The notes under the pieces: model-generated
What the model saw: only the letters and a program-made list of their open reading frames with translations
The model's database searches: none
What the model was told of the DNA's origin: nothing
Made by a program: the position numbers and the translations under genes
NCBI GenBank assembly: GCA_963969365.1
Contig: OZ017760.1
Location: 682,001-746,000 of the forward strand
Source: Asterochloris sp. CNOR1
Lineage: Eukaryota > Chlorophyta > Trebouxiophyceae > Trebouxiales > Trebouxiaceae
Reading direction: 5' to 3'
Length of the DNA stretch: 64,000 bases
Part shown: positions 1 through 12,300 of the stretch, piece by piece
Layout of the letters: each line of letters opens with the position of its first letter
Numbering within the stretch: the first letter of the stretch is position 1

Positions 1-109
1 CACAGTTCACAGTGCTGACGTCATCTGTATCATGCATGATTGCTAAAGTTGCATGACATGGTGCTGGCATTGGGGAGCAGCTAAGCACGGCATTCCAACT
101 TCCCTGCAG

Positions 110-1209
110 CCTGGCACTCTGTGCACATCAATACCATTGGCTGGCCCACTTACAGCCTTGGCTTTGGCTGGTTTGTCTGGGCTTGGCAGGTAAGCCCTGC
201 TTAATGGCATGCCCTGCACATGCATGCAGCTCCTTGCACACCATCTGCTTTCTTGTCATCTGTGGAGCTTTGCCCCTAATGTCTGCCCAAGACAGAACCC
301 TATTGCCTCAGCACAGCCAGCAACCTCACTGTGCTGTGCTCCATATGCCTGAGGGTGACATGAAGAAATCGACTGAGGCCTGCCTGGGGCAGGGCCTCAG
401 GTTGCCCTGGCCTTTGGTGCTCAGGCAGCCCATAGACTTTGTCCAATGCACAGGATGTGGCACTGTCTGAAGGCGCTGGCACAGCAGCACTGCGGAGTAA
501 GTCTTTAATGAACTGTGCAGAGCGCTGACATCGTGCTGACTGCAGGGCTTTGTCCATGTGGTCGTGGTGCTCCACATGGCTCAAGCAGCCACTGGCAGGC
601 TTGCCGTGACACGTACAGCAGTGGCAGCCTTGGTCGCCACAGCGCTGGTTCTTACCATTTTTGAGACCAGGGTGAGGTTGTAGCCTTACCCTTTGAGATG
701 TGTGTCGCAGATGATGAACTGCGTAGTGTACTTCCTCCTTGCTGCCGCTGCTGGGCAGGCAGAGGGTGCAGTTCTTGACAGGCCAATTCCAGGAAAGATG
801 ATTGCGATGCACCCCAACACCTGCACTGTTGCAGGAGTATGATCTTCTCAAGGATAGTGGTGACAATCTGATCAATGGCATCAGCAAGCAAGCCCGCAAC
901 GGCCTGGTACGGCCTGCTGACAGGCAGTCTAGCTCGTAGAATGCAAATTGGAGACACTTTTGGCACTGCTTTCTCTTGTAGAGCTGGCAGCTTGGTCACA
1001 TTGCCCAACACCTGTGCCTGCTGCAGATCACTGCCTTTGTTGGGTTCCTGTCTTTGGCAGTGGCCAACACAGTTCTGCTCTTTGCTGTGGGCCTGGACCA
1101 TGGCCAGGAGGCAGAGACTCACGGTTCAAAAGGAAATGGAGCCCCCAAGCCAACTGGAATGGCAGCAGCTGGTGCTGCCCCTGCTTACCATGGCAACACT
1201 GACGTGTAA
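110..1209 (+). CDS. 3' part of an unidentified multi-span membrane protein gene
   Basis: I do not recognise the family. Several exons with good TGCAG acceptors can be seen. One at 110-189 encodes a Trp/Gly-rich hydrophobic stretch containing GFGWFVWAW. One near 595-666 encodes a hydrophobic helix ending in TIFETR before GTGAGG. One near 712-760 starts MMNCVVYFLL. One near 835-900 encodes a polar stretch containing EYDLLKDSGDN. The last, from about 1024 to the TAA at 1207-1209, encodes a helix containing ITAFVGFLSLAVAN and a short hydrophilic tail rich in Gly and Ala. Three or four hydrophobic segments plus a polar C-terminal tail suggest a small tetraspan membrane protein. The start lies before the window, and the phase between the first two exons listed is not resolved, so an exon may be missing. 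Two TGTAA signals follow the stop. Existence of a gene is fairly sure; its identity is unknown. Confidence 0.55.
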
Positions 1210-1845
1210 TGCAACCCTGATGGATGCCAGACAGATGGTGTTGGCACACCTTGTTGTGACTGTGCACCTCACAGCGCTGCAACAATAAGATTGTCTCTGT
1301 GTTTCTCATGCTCGTCCTCTTGCCTGAATGCCTGGTGATGCAATGTTGCACTGCCCCTTCGAGTGATTGCCATGCTGCAGGCCCGCAAAGCAGCTTTTAG
1401 ACGTGACCACTTCACTATGTTGCTGATTGCACCTGCTGAAGTGTTCATAAAGATGCCTAAGGATCCATAGTCCTTGTAATCTGTAAAGTTGCAGCCTCCA
1501 GCAACGCATGGAGTGTACTGCCAATGAGGAGCCCTGTAAGCTGTGCACTGCGCTGCTCGACCAACTGAGATAGTGCACACCTTGTGTGGATTTTTGCCCG
1601 TGATCAGCAATTCAGCATAGCATTTGCAGGGTGATCTGCAGGCAGCTAAGCAATTGCTATTCCCAAGACATCCAAGCGGGGACTGCTTTCACAAAAGGCA
1701 TCAGAAACTGGCTACTGCTCATTGCCTGCTGGTCATGAGATCCTCTATGCCCAGATCAGAAGCCAAGACACACAGAGGAGCTGGACTGGGCATGGCTCAA
1801 AATGTCCAGTCTATGCGACACAGCCCCTCTGACACATCTCGCTAA
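1210..1845. other. Intergenic: 3' UTR of the membrane protein gene, then 5' region of the DUF455 gene
   Basis: No coding exon is supported here. The left part holds two TGTAA poly(A) signals (1475-1479 and 1482-1486). The right part is upstream of the ATG at 1846 and probably carries the promoter and 5' UTR of the next gene. Short open frames on both strands lack splice-consistent extension and family resemblance. Confidence 0.5.
1475..1486 (+). terminator. Paired TGTAA poly(A) signals
   Basis: Two TGTAA pentamers lie 7 nt apart, about 270 nt after the stop codon at 1209. TGTAA is the usual polyadenylation signal of chlorophyte algae. No other gene ends on this strand nearby. Confidence 0.55.
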
Positions 1846-4800
1846 ATGCGCCTTCCCCGCTGCTCTTGGGGCCCCACCATCCCTACAGGACGGCTTTTGT
1901 TCGCCTCCAGGCGTATTGCTGCAGCTCCAATCCAGGCAGCAGCTGTGCAGCGTAGATGTGCCACACAGGCTGCAGATCCCTGGCCTGGCTTGGAGTCATG
2001 GAGGGGCTCTGGAATTGACGGTCGCAGGGTGTGGGGCTTGAAACTGGCTGAGCAGGTCAGTATCCTCTCCCTGGCATGTTCCCTGGAAACCTGGGGCAAT
2101 GCTGAGAAACACATATCTGCAGGGGCATGCTGAGTCCTGGGAAGCGTGCCAGGATGTCCCTCTAGCCTCTACTCTGGCCGATTGTGCTGCACAGGTGAGC
2201 AGCTTGCTGCCAGTCCTGTGCAGTTTGACTCAGAGGGGCGCATGGCCCGCAGGCCATCAGGGGCCTGTCAGCTACCTGCAGTCCTGCCTTCTTGAGACTG
2301 CAAATGCCTTCTGTGGTGCAGGTCCTCACCACAGCGGATCCCATGCAGAAAGCCGCGCTTACTCACCGCGCCTGGCAGCAGTTTTGTGCCGGCAGCATGT
2401 CTGTTGGTGTGGCCCAGCCGTCAGACAGGCCTGCCCGGCCAGAGGTGCCTCAGGTCAGAACATTCTGGTATGCATCTGCTCCTGACCTCCTCTGGTTGCT
2501 CGTGAATGGTGGGATGCTTGCACAGCCACCACCACCATGTCAAACAGTACGCTTCTTTGCATGTTATGATGGCACAGCAGCACATCACAGCCGTCAGACA
2601 GCCTGACGTACCTACTGCCAGCTCAGTTTGAGACCTTTTTGGCATGCATTTGCAGCCACTGATGCATTGACTAGCCAGCTCAAGGATTGCTTTGGTTGTC
2701 TGCATGCAACAGCACAATTCAGGGCGGCTGCCCCATTCCAGGCACCGTTTTTGCAGAGGTTGCCTACCAGATCTGCTGGCAATGCTGCCTGCTGATTACA
2801 AATCGCTCATTCTGCTCTCAGCACCTGCTGATCACTGTGACGCACCCGACTGCAGTTGGTGATCCCCCGGGAGGTGCCCACCCCAAAGCAGACACCGCTG
2901 CCGCTCAATGTTTACACGTGAGTGTGTAGGATGTCTGACATCTTACTTTGCAGCCAGTCCTTGATTGACATGCTGCTTCCATGTCTGAGGCCCACACATG
3001 CCGGGGCTGAAGCGCTACATTTTGGCACAGAGTGACAAGCTTGCATTCAGACTTCAGTGTAGCACACTGAGCTGGTGGCATTGCACAGTTGGATCTACCC
3101 GTTGAACACAGCTGACAGAGCTGTGTGCCTGCAGGCTGCATAACCTAGCTCATGTGGAGTTGAATGCCATTGACCTGGCCTGGGACACAGTGGCACGTTT
3201 CTCACAGATGGGCTTGCCCCAGGTGGGGCTCAGTAGGTCACTCTGCATCATTGTGGCAGTGTACGGCTGCCACGTCGGCCCCAGCATTGCTACACCACCT
3301 CATCCCAGCCCAACATTAGCTTTGCCTGGCCAGTTTGGAGTTTGGCAACAATCAACTACAGTAACGAGCTTTGAGGGCTCTGACAGTGCTCTAGGCCACT
3401 TCATGTCGTTCAGGATGTGTGCTGTTGAGACACCCTGCCTTGTTAGCGGCTGCCAAATTGTTGTCAGGGCCCTGCGATGGAGCTCATAAGCCTGCAGCGT
3501 ATGCTGACGGCGCAGTAAGTTGTTCTGAAAGATGGCAAGCTGGCACATAATGTAGCTGACGACAGTCCCCAGTCCGAAACCTGCTGCACCAGACATTGCC
3601 CTCATATTTGCACCCTCCTCTAATCCCTGCCGCGCCTGCTGCAGGCCTTCTATACAGACTTTGCGCGGGTGGCGGATGATGAGAGCCGCCACTTTGGCTG
3701 GTGCCAGCAGCGACTGAAGGAGTTGGGCTTCTCCTACGGCTGCATGGTGGCCCACAGCATCCTTTGGGACGGGGCTGTGGCCTCTTCAGGTTTGTGGCCT
3801 TTACCACTTGCATGGCAGTGTTGGTTCATACCGTCGGTTGAACCGGGTTGTGGCACATCAACAACCATATACAGTCACACCTGCCTTTGCATGGACTCAG
3901 GGATCAGCACAGGGCATGATCTCACATAGGATGGGGCTCTACGGGTGAGCCACACATCAGCAGCTGTGTGGAGGCTCTCAACATGCCTCCACAGGGACTC
4001 AGGGACCAGCACAAGATGTGAGGCGAGGTGCACACTGACTAGGGTCGCTGCCCTGTCTGCATCTGTGCTGATGCTGAGGTCTCTCAACAGACATGCTGTG
4101 GGAGGCTAGAGGGCATAGTGCAGGCACTCTTGCGCTGGCATCATTTGCACATGGGCTGCTCATGCTTCTGTCAACATATATTCCTGGGGACAGCAATCTA
4201 AACTCCGTTTAACACCTTTGCATGGCTTGCCTACAACAGCAGCTCCTGCGCTGCTGACCTTGCTCACTTACGCAGCTGTTGCACACCGCCTTGTATTTGC
4301 CCCAACTGGCCTGCTCCTGTGCATGGCAGGCCGTGCATGCAGGCGACGGCGCATTGTATCACTTCATTGCCCTGCTAGAATCATGATGATCTGCCCAGGT
4401 GCAGGTGGTTTGCCATGAGGCACCCGCGGGCCAGCAGACTTTGCTGCCAGCTGTTTGCATGTCTACATTGCAAGGTCTTCATCCTCCTCGCAGAGAACCT
4501 GCCTTTGCAGTGCCAGACTTCAGCCAGGCCTGGTAGAGATATCCAACATAGCTAGAAGACTGTCAAGGGTCCTTCAAAGTGAGCAAACCCCTGCTGCAGG
4601 GGAGCCTGGGAGCGCCTGGTGTGTGTTGCGCCGGAGCCATGCTGAATTTGAAACAGATCTTGGCCTCAAACCATGAGCTGCTGCCCTTGCTGCAGGCAAC
4701 ATGCACCCTGCCAAAGTCACAAATTCTCTACAGCCCCTGGAGAAGCTGTCACCGTTCTGCAGGGGACCTGCCTGGGCGCCTAGCTGTGGTGCCCATGAGT

Positions 4801-5584
4801 CAGGAGGCTCGAGGCCTGGATGCTGGGCCGCGCCTGCAGGGTCGCCTGGTGGGGTGGGGTGACAATCGCAGCGCAGCCATTGTGGGGCGTATTGCAGCAG
4901 AGGAGCGGGCCCATGTGGCTGTAGGTCAGCAGAAGCTCCCAATCACACAGTCTTGGGCTGTCCCTGCCACAAATCGCAGCGTGTCACTTGCCTTTTAGGC
5001 TGCATCCCTGCAGTTCTGGCGCATCAGGGCGCCTTGATTGTTGACTGCTACAGTTGTCTAGCCCACGCAGCAGCTGGGACAGGTTTTGCCTCACTGCCCT
5101 GTCTTAGGGGTTGCGCCCCCTTTGAAGGGCATGGGATGCTGCCTGTCAAGTGCCATGCAGTGGTACGAACTTCACTGCATATGAATAGGCAGCAAATACA
5201 GAAAGGATGCGGCCTTGCTGCTGCAGAAGTTACTGCATTGCAGCACTTAAAGAACGGCGTTGCCTTGACTTGCTTCTCCGCACCAAGCCGCCTTCTGTTG
5301 CAGGTGTCACCTGGTTCAAGCACATCTGTGCGGCTCTGGGACGGGAGCCAGGGCAGGCCTACCAGCAGAGCTTGCTGCAGCTGGGCCAGGAGGAGGCTCT
5401 CAGACCACCCTACAATGACTCAGCCAGAATTGAAGTGGGCCTGCAGCGGCACTGGTATGACAGGGGCCTCTGGGAATGCCTGAAGCAACCTGCAGCTCAG
5501 CAGCCGCCAGACACTATGCCTCTCGAGCAGCTGCGCCAGCGACTGGCTGCAGTACTAGCTGTGGAAGGGGAAGCTGCGTTTTAA
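1846..5584 (+). CDS. DUF455 ferritin-like protein with organelle presequence
   Basis: Eight exons join in phase: 1846-2055, 2123-2194, 2322-2453, 2856-2917, 3135-3222, 3645-3789, 4763-4924 and 5304-5584 (TAA). The first exon starts MRLPRCSWGP and is rich in Arg and Ala with no acidic residues before the conserved part, as in a plastid or mitochondrial targeting peptide. The rest follows the DUF455 family along its length: GRPARPE-like (DRPARPEVPQ), HVELNAIDLAWD, the iron-ligand-like DDESRHF, the EARGLD motif and the AAEERAHVAVG (EExxH) motif, then a C-terminal PPYND stretch. DUF455 proteins are predicted ferritin-like four-helix proteins that are common in bacteria; their substrate is unknown. 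The carboxylate/His pairs needed for a di-metal site are present, so a di-iron protein is the natural inference. The intron at 3790-4762 contains a degraded tandem repeat. A TGTAA at 5896 may be the poly(A) signal. Confidence 0.93.
3894..4025. repeat. Degraded tandem repeat in a DUF455 intron
   Basis: GACTCAGGGATCAGCACAGG at 3894 recurs as GACTCAGGGACCAGCACAAG near 3996, about 102 nt later, inside the intron 3790-4762. Confidence 0.7.
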
Positions 5585-5939
5585 GCTTTGCAGGTCCTGT
5601 TCTTGACAAGCTGCTCACAGGCCTTCTGTCAGCCATTCTTTTTCGGGATTGAAACCTGCTGTGCTTGCCTCAGTTTCAGCAAAGGCCGTTGAGCCTCAGT
5701 TGATGGGCATTTCATAATTTGAGTCTGCAACATCCGTTCAGAACTTGGACGCAGTGCTTGCAAGCAGAAACTTCAGTAAAAATCAGGACAGACAGGTCAG
5801 ACTTTTGCAGGCAACTGAGAACTCAGCACAAGACTGCAGAGGGTTGAGGGAAAGATGCTCGATGGGGTTGGGGCATGACTGGGTAAGTAATAGTCTGTAA
5901 CAGAAGCACAACTGGCGTGCAAGCACATGTCACAGCTTG
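5585..5939. other. Convergent intergenic space
   Basis: Overlapping 3' UTRs of the DUF455 gene (+) and of the giant surface-protein gene (-). It contains one plus-strand TGTAA at 5896-5900, only about 40 nt before the opposite gene's stop codon. No minus-strand TGTAA was found. Nothing coding. Confidence 0.6.
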
Positions 5940-6305
5940 CTACCTTTCTGAGCGCTGTCCAAGGCTGCCTTCAAGGGGGGCAGTGCCCTCCTGGCGCCTG
6001 GCTGCTCTTGCAGTCAGAGCCCCACTGGGCCGATTTGCGCCAGTTCCAGCGGGCTCCAAAGCAGCCTCAGGGTCGCTGGACGCTGATCCTCCCTCCTGGA
6101 AGGTATGGAACCCGCGCAGCCCCTTGACCCGCCGCCTGTGGCGCCGCCACAACCGCCAAGAGGCTAAGACAACCAGCAGGCCTCCCAGGCAGATGCCCAG
6201 GATGGCTTGCCACGCCAGCGCAAGGTGAGCGCCCCTCAGGTTTGGTGGACGGCTCTCCTCGCGCATGGGAGAGGCCCCGTCGGACTCTGCTGTGACTCCC
6301 AGGGC
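5940..6305 (-). other. Last exon of the giant protein: transmembrane helix and cytoplasmic tail
   Basis: The exon starts after a CTGCAG acceptor at 6305. It encodes a polar stalk, one hydrophobic helix (AWQAILGICLGGLLVVLAS), then a strongly basic stop-transfer stretch (WRLWRRHRRRVK) and a tail of about 60 residues rich in Gly, Ala, Pro, Ser and Glu, ending QRSER. Basic residues directly after the helix place the tail in the cytoplasm by the positive-inside rule. I see no kinase, phosphatase or other catalytic motif in the tail. Confidence 0.85.
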
Positions 6306-9300
6306 CTGCAGGTTCAGGCAGTGCAGGGTGTTGAGGCCCAAGTCTTGCAGCGGTTGCTGCCAGCATAGCTGAACCCATGAGGCCAAACACTGACTCAGGC
6401 AGGAGCAGGTCTCTGGCGCTAGGCACCCGCTGCTCCATTCACAGAGCTGAACCTGCAGAAGTCTGCTTGCAGTCAGATACGTAAATTTACCAACCACCTG
6501 CTGCCGGAGGCTGCAGCAAATTTTCTGCTGAGGTGCATTTTCAGCACGACTCAAGGGATCGACTCGATGCAAACCTGCTGCTGAAGTGGGCTGCGTTGCT
6601 GCTGCCTGGCTGGCACATAAGCACCCAGCCTTTCAGCTCAGCAGCACTGCAGGTTTTGCGGTTTGTTACCTCACAACAGCCAGAGCTCTACCCTCCTGCC
6701 CACAAGCCATCCCACCTTAGTGGTGCGCCCAAAAAACTTGTCTGGGTCGTGGGACAGCATGTCAATGGGGTCATCGGCAGAGAGGCTGGTGATCTCCAGC
6801 GCTTCATTGATTTCCTGCTCTGTGGCCCCTGTGGGCACGTCTGCCTCCAGCGTGGCAGTCACATTCACGTACAACATGCGGCGCCCAATCTGCTGAATGC
6901 CTGCACGGCAGCCATGACTTCATGTTCAGCTGCTGTTTCTTCTCCTTTGCTTTCAGCGGGTACGGGACAAGTCCTGTGCCCTTTGAAAGCTTGCCAGGAC
7001 CACAGCCCAGCCTGTGGGTCATGATATGTGCTCTCCAAGAAGGGAAACGAGTACCCTGGAACAATGTGATTGCAGACACTGTATGCTCAACAGACCAGTG
7101 ACCAGAGCTCTGCCAAGCATATGCAGCAATCCGCCTAGCAAGTGAACCTCCACGATGCCCTCTTTGACCGTGACACAACTGGCCGCTGCTTCTGACACCG
7201 CTTGCACCGCAGACAAGCTCTGTGTGTCAAGATGTCAAGGCCATAGCCTGCGTTTTCAGTCTCACCTGTGACCTCGACGTTGCCTAGGGAAATGTTGAAA
7301 GCATCAGCTGTGTCAAAGCTGATCAGACTGGCCAGCACCTTCTGGGGAGCAGCATCCACGCCCAGCTGCAGGACACAAGCACGACAGGCGTGAGGCAAAA
7401 GCAGCAGTGCTGCTCTGCAGCCATCACTTGTAGAGATGATGTCAACTGATGTTGGGGCCAGTCCATCCCAGTGCAACTGCAGCATGCCATGTGCTAGCTG
7501 GCCTGCCGCCAGCCCATCCACAGGTAGTCAGCACATTCTAGGGGGAAGGTGCTCATTTATTGTGATGGAAGTGCACATCACAGTACAGCAAAAGGCCATC
7601 TTGGAGCAGCAAGAGGGAGGTCAAAAGCAGTTCTGGCTGCAGCACTCGGCCGAACGCACGAACGCCCTCAGGAAGGCTCACCCAGCCCTGCTGCAGCTGC
7701 CAGTGCAGATGACACCAAGTCGGTGAGCTCACAATGACGCTCCTGTCATGCCACCGCTTCCATGAAGCCAAATGCAACAGGCACTGACTTCATCGCACCT
7801 GTGCATGTGCAGGTGGGGTTCCAGCAGTCGCTAGCTCCAGATGGCTCAACAAACAACAGGCTGTGCCTGCGCCGCTTGTCTTGCTGACCGTGCTGGCAAC
7901 GTCATCCAAAGTGGTGCCCTTTAGGAAACTCTCAGAAGGCTTGGGCCCCCTCTTACTCACCACAGCGTACATGTGCATGTGCAGGAGCTGCCCTCAGCAG
8001 CGCCCGCCCAAGATAGATCAACTACCAACAAGTATCCCTGTGCGGGTCATGTTGCTCACCGTGCTGGCAATGTCATCCAGACCCGTGCCGTTGAGGTAGA
8101 TCCCGAAGGACACGATGACTGCATAGCGCATGGTCAGGTTGGTTCCCGGCTGCACCGGGGTGGGGCAGCCAGCGCTGCCGTCCTGGAGGTTGGTCATGTT
8201 GGCGGGGCACATGCGGCACAGGCGGCTCCCCTGCACACAACATGTGCGCTGACTCAGCGGGGAGCCTGCTGCCCATCTGGGTTTGATTCAGGTCCCTGGC
8301 TCTGCTTCTGTCCTAGCTCCTCCCGTTGCTCACCCTGCACCCATTGGAAGGCACTCCCCCACGCTGGTGGGTGCCTGTGTTCGCAGCTGCCTAACTCTGA
8401 TGGGGTGAGACTGGCAGTGGATTGTGTCCTGGCCCAGCTCATGCCGCTATGTTGTCTCTGAGGGCCGGGCAAGCTGCTGACCAGCCAGTCGGCAGCATGA
8501 AGGTCACCAAGAAGTTGCTAGCACAAGCCAGAAGCCACCAGAGCAGGGCAGCTGAACCCCGGATCCAAGCACTGAAAGCACTCACCGGCGTGGGGGAGTA
8601 CGTTCCTATGATGCAGTGGGAGCAGTGGGAGGATCCCCAGGAGCTGGCGTACGTCCCATTCTGGCAGGCGAGGCACTCTGTGCTCTCCTCGACGGCTGCG
8701 AAGGTGCCGGGCATGCACATGTTGCAGGCGGGGGCGTCCACCGCATTGGAGGCCCACCCGGCGGGGCAGACGCTGCACCAGGGCTCGCGGGCCGGGGGCG
8801 TTGGCCACCCTGCAGCAGCCAGCCAGCGGTGTCGTAACAAGCTGAGAGGCAACTGTTGGTGGCCAGTCTGCAGTCGACCAGGACGCAGGCTATGGTTGCA
8901 GGGCCAAGTGCATGTCTGCAGCCAGCCACTTATGGAGGCAGGTCCATTGTTGTGAAGCAGCAACTAGGCTTTCAGGCAAAGGTGGATAGCACAGGCAGGC
9001 TGACTTTCAGCATGCCTCATGCAATTGAGTGAGATGCCAGGTTGTAGACTGCATGCGCCTGAACCTCAAGCAGTGCAAGCCAGGCCAGCTGTCCCACCTG
9101 CTGGAATGGGAGCATCCAGAGGAGCAGCCTCCGGCGCTGCAGCCAGGGCGCCGTCATCACCCCCGCTGCTGTCCTGCTGCTGCACTATGGAGATGGAGCT
9201 GTTGCCACCCAGGCTGCTGCTGCTGGTACTGTTCAACCCTGCAGGGCAGGCAGGGCGTGTGTCTTCAGCACAAGACAGTGGCAGCGGGCGCTGCTGACCC

Positions 9301-12300
9301 TGTTCAAACCCTGCTCCGAAGGCAGCAGGGACATCCTCCAGACCAAGGCAGGGACTGCAGGCAGGCTGTTGCTGCTGGTCGGTCACCCTGCAGGGCACGC
9401 AGGAAGGCGTGTCTGGAGGGTGGGGCAGAGCGGGGCTAGGACAGGCAGCAGCCCCGTGTAAGCTGAGAGCAGCTGAAAGGTTGAGGTGCTGCAAGACCAT
9501 TGTACCATCGGTAAGCAGCAGCAGACCCTCAATACCCTGTGTGCAGCAGCTGTTTGCACCCATCTACGCCACACAGACCTGGTTTGTCCACCCAGCTAAT
9601 GTCTCCTGGAAACATTATGCCTATCACAAGCTTACACTGCTGCGCACCTGGGGACAACAGAATGCCTGTCCCAAGGTTACACTGCTGCGCACCTGGGGAC
9701 TGCACCAGGCTGACGTAGTAGCGCAGGGAGGTGACTCCATCCTCTGCCGTGACGACGATGGGGATGTTGACGGGGACTCCAGGCTCCAGGCCCAGGATGA
9801 CAGCAGCAGGCAGGAAATCAGTGTTCTGCCTGCAGCAGGGCAGAGAAGTGCACATGAACAGAGCAATGGACCATTGACCCAATGGCACAAGGCAATGCAT
9901 ACGCAGCGTGGTGCGGTGATGAAGCTGGGGTGAAGTCTGGCAGTATGATATGCTGGAGCCTGCAGGGCATCGCCAAGGTAGCCAGCAGGTGGCCAGAGAA
10001 AAGCAGGCCCGGCCAGATATCAGGGTTGTGCCTGAAAAGTGCTCAACCTGATGAGGAACCGCCGCACCCCAAGATGCTGAGAATAGGCCATCGCATGTTG
10101 GTCTTGGCAGCTGAGGTGTTGTCTAGGCAGCCTGAAATGCGCAATCATATCTCACACCCTGCTCACTTCTTGCAACCAGGCTGCTGGCGACTGCCCACCT
10201 GTCTGGCTTGGCAGCTGAGGTGTCTGCAATCTGGTCTGCTCCCACATCCCCACCCTGGCTCAGCACCTGACCATTGACCTCCACGCGGATGCCCAGCACA
10301 TTTGGGAAGCGCAGTGAGGGCTGCAGGCTGATCCCCTGGGTCTCGGAGGACACATTGAGAACCATCTGGGTGCCTGGCTCGCACACCTGAGGCTCCTCCT
10401 AGCAGAGACACAAGGTAAAGTGTTTACTAGGCTGAAACGTTTGAGCTGCTTCTTTGCTGGGCAAGGGATTCCATCAGGCAGATTTGGCTCACTCCAGAGC
10501 GCATCATGCAGCTGCACTTGCAGATGGCACCATTCAAGCTCCTTCGGCAGGGACCACACAGTTGCAGTCGCAGCCCTTGCAGTCCTGGGACACCCTGCCA
10601 AACTGCACAAAGGCCACATGAGCAAACATGTCCTCCGCCTTGGTTTACTGGTGTGACCCTGGGGCTAGCCTGCTGGGCCCGCCATGAGGCAGTAAGTTGG
10701 CCTGCAGCGGTTGACCAGCCCACCAGACACAAGAGCTGGAGAACCCAGACACAAGAGCTGGAGAATGTTTCCCTACGTTACCACTGAAACAGGGTCGGAA
10801 TGTCAAGCTTGCCTGCAAGTCCTTGTCAACCAGCAGGGGCTGGCCTGGCCGGCCCTGCCAGCACTACCCACCAACTCTATGCCAGTCAATCGTCTCAGGT
10901 CCAGAAGTGCACAGCAGTGGCTCATCTAGCCCCCTGGCGTGTACCAATTTGAGCAGCAGGCTGTAGAGCAGTGACGGGCAGGAGGCCTGAGGAATCTCAG
11001 TATCTACCGGCCCATTCTGAGCCCAGCGCTGACACAGCCCCACACAGGTCAACTGGTGTAGATCCTTTCAAACAACTTGCCATGTCGTGATCCCAATCAA
11101 GCCCAGCGCTGGACGTCCCTCAGCCCTGAAGTATCTCAGCAAGGGCCACCAGAGGTGAGCAAGACAAGCAGCTGTCAGACTGAGTCAGCCAACTTGCCTG
11201 CGGAACCTCGTAGTCCACCAGCCCATTTGAGCCCAGCACCGGGGGACCCTCCAGCCCTGACGAGTCCCCACACAGTGTGTAGGTCTCCCCTGTGCTCTCT
11301 GTCACGTTGAGCAGCTGCAGCTGCGCGTGCAAGGGATCCGCCAGCCTGACCACCGACAATGTGTAGAGATCTGTGCCATTGGAGGCTGCCTCCTCTTCAG
11401 GCGCCACGACCATTGGCGGGGCAGTCGCATTGTGCAGCTGCAGTCACACCAGGAGTCAAAAGAGGATGGGGCAAAATGGAGCTTCAGAAGTCAGGTGGGT
11501 AGACAGAGGCAACAGGAGCAGCAGACACAGGAGCCAGCTGTGCTCACTGGCTGGGGTAGTCAACTTGAGCAGTCAGAGATGGGCACCTTGGAGCGCCAGA
11601 CCATTGTGGTTCCGTGCTCGGATGGGACTGCACTTTCTTTGAACAGAAAGAAGCTGCAAATCCAGTTGCCTTTTGCAGAAAGCTGCGTTGGGGTTGACCA
11701 AACACTCAACTCCCTTTGCCCCAAATGCAGACTCCAGAATGTCCATGCTGCTTGTTATCAGATCCATCCATGGTATATGGCTTACCTGTGCAGCAGCCAC
11801 TGCTGGCGCCAGCACCTCGATGCTGAACTCATTCTGCCCGAACTCCAGCTCCAGCTGCCAAGCATTCTCACTGCACACTTCGTCAGCGTCCACGGGTGGC
11901 GTGCTGGTGTTGAGAGCACGTGTGCCTGTCCCACTGGCCAATGCCTGAGGAGGAGGTGCCCCCAGCACCTGCCTGCGCCCTGCAGGCGCCCGCAGCAGTG
12001 TCAGGCAGGGCTTTCCCTGGAGATGCAAGGCTGTGCACAGCTGGACCTGGTCCTGTTGGCCATTGCCGATGCAGAGGCCGCTCCCAGCACACGCTGGCAG
12101 CCTGCGGTGGGCATGAAGTGGAGCTAAAAACTGATGTCACGGCCAGAAACCCAAACATCAGCGATGGCGGCCTGCTGGGAGGCGTGCGGTGCCATACAGT
12201 GGGCAGGGCAAGCTGCCAATGCCCCAGTGTCCACAGATTATAAGGGTTGGAGTCCAACATCCCGAACAGCTGTTCCGGAGAAGGCCCTAACCCTGCCCTG

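Noticed and set aside
8439-8963. Cysteine-rich region as a stand-alone small secreted protein or antimicrobial peptide
   Set aside because: The CxxC units continue in phase-compatible exons on both sides and fit the ectodomain of the giant gene. There is no separate start or signal peptide.
11327-12127. Plus-strand open frame of 266 codons inside the giant gene
   Set aside because: It runs antisense to cadherin-like exons of the minus-strand gene, reads through their splice sites and resembles no family. It is a by-product of the opposite strand.
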